From assembly GCA_030425945.1 (NCBI GenBank), contig JAUHZL010000176.1:1-6522 (forward strand): a stretch of 6,522 nt of DNA, given 5' to 3'. The first letter of the stretch is position 1; every line of letters begins with the position of its first letter. Both the position numbers and the translations under genes were made by a program. A model generated the notes under the pieces. It made no database searches. It was not told the origin of the DNA and saw nothing but the letters and a program-made list of their open reading frames with translations. This DNA is from Alphaproteobacteria bacterium (lineage in GTDB: Bacteria; Pseudomonadota; Alphaproteobacteria; Rhodobacterales; Rhodobacteraceae). Shown one piece after another: positions 6,414 to 6,522 of the stretch.

Positions 6414-6522
6414 GGTCCGTCGGGTCGTGTCGCGAATGCTGTGGAAATTCCCGGGCGGCGCACTCCGAGCATCTGATGGATCGCTGTTTCAGGCTGCGAG
6501 GTCAAGAGGCATGGGCTCGATG
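6414..6522. other. Lower-GC 3' edge, no complete gene; possible mobile-element or neighbouring-gene boundary
   Basis: About 109 bases with visibly lower G+C than the rest (for example GCTGTGGAAATTCCCGGG near 6438-6455). No terminator-like hairpin with a T-run is seen after the crotonase stop. On the minus strand, ten codons from the window edge read IEPMPLDLAA and stop at 6491-6489, which could be a gene's C-terminus. Alternatively, AAGAGG at 6504-6509 lies 10 bases before a plus-strand ATG at 6520. TGTCGCGAATGCTG from 6428 vaguely resembles an insertion-sequence end. None of these can be confirmed here. Confidence 0.3.

Noticed and set aside
1..6522. CRISPR array, tRNA, rRNA, toxin-antitoxin or defence genes
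   Set aside because: Looked for direct repeats with spacers, cloverleaf-type ends and typical motifs by eye; none found. All large frames are explained by GTA, cysE and crotonase genes.

Overview
The window comes from a very GC-rich alphaproteobacterium (roughly 70% G+C or more by eye, with G/C-dominated third codon positions). It is almost certainly a member of the Rhodobacterales (Roseobacter/Rhodobacter/Paracoccus relatives). The main reason is the first gene, a large protein that recognisably matches the tail-tip protein of the Rhodobacter capsulatus-type gene transfer agent (RcGTA), next to two housekeeping genes.

Layout, all genes on the plus strand: (1) 2-3649, the 3' nine-tenths or so of the RcGTA baseplate multidomain 'megatron' protein (Rcc01698/gp15 type), whose 5' end lies outside the window. 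(2) 3642-4355, a DUF2793 protein with a beta-rich C-terminal module, probably a tail-fibre or adhesion component, starting inside the megatron stop region. (3) 4355-4657, a 100-residue protein of unknown function whose start codon shares one base with the previous stop codon. (4) 4726-5535, serine O-acetyltransferase CysE, the first step of cysteine synthesis. (5) 5610-6413, a crotonase/enoyl-CoA hydratase-family protein. (6) 6414-6522, about 110 bases of visibly lower G+C with no complete gene, possibly the edge of a mobile element or of a neighbouring gene.

Genes 1-3 form a tightly packed, overlapping and probably translationally coupled cassette that ends the GTA structural operon. Each internal start has a good Shine-Dalgarno sequence inside the preceding gene. 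No phage integrase, lysis gene or terminator is visible, and the cassette runs straight into cysE with only a short gap, which fits a domesticated, vertically inherited GTA rather than a fresh prophage. cysE and the crotonase gene each have a short upstream gap with a candidate sigma70-type promoter. The gap before the crotonase gene also holds a strong nested inverted repeat that includes part of its ribosome binding site.

I do not see a convincing new defence system, CRISPR array, RNA gene or complete mobile element. The most interesting points are the DUF2793 and 100-residue genes joined to the GTA tail module, the RBS-covering hairpin, the CysE lacking the canonical CysK-binding tail, and the crotonase with Gln in place of one of the two classical catalytic Glu residues.
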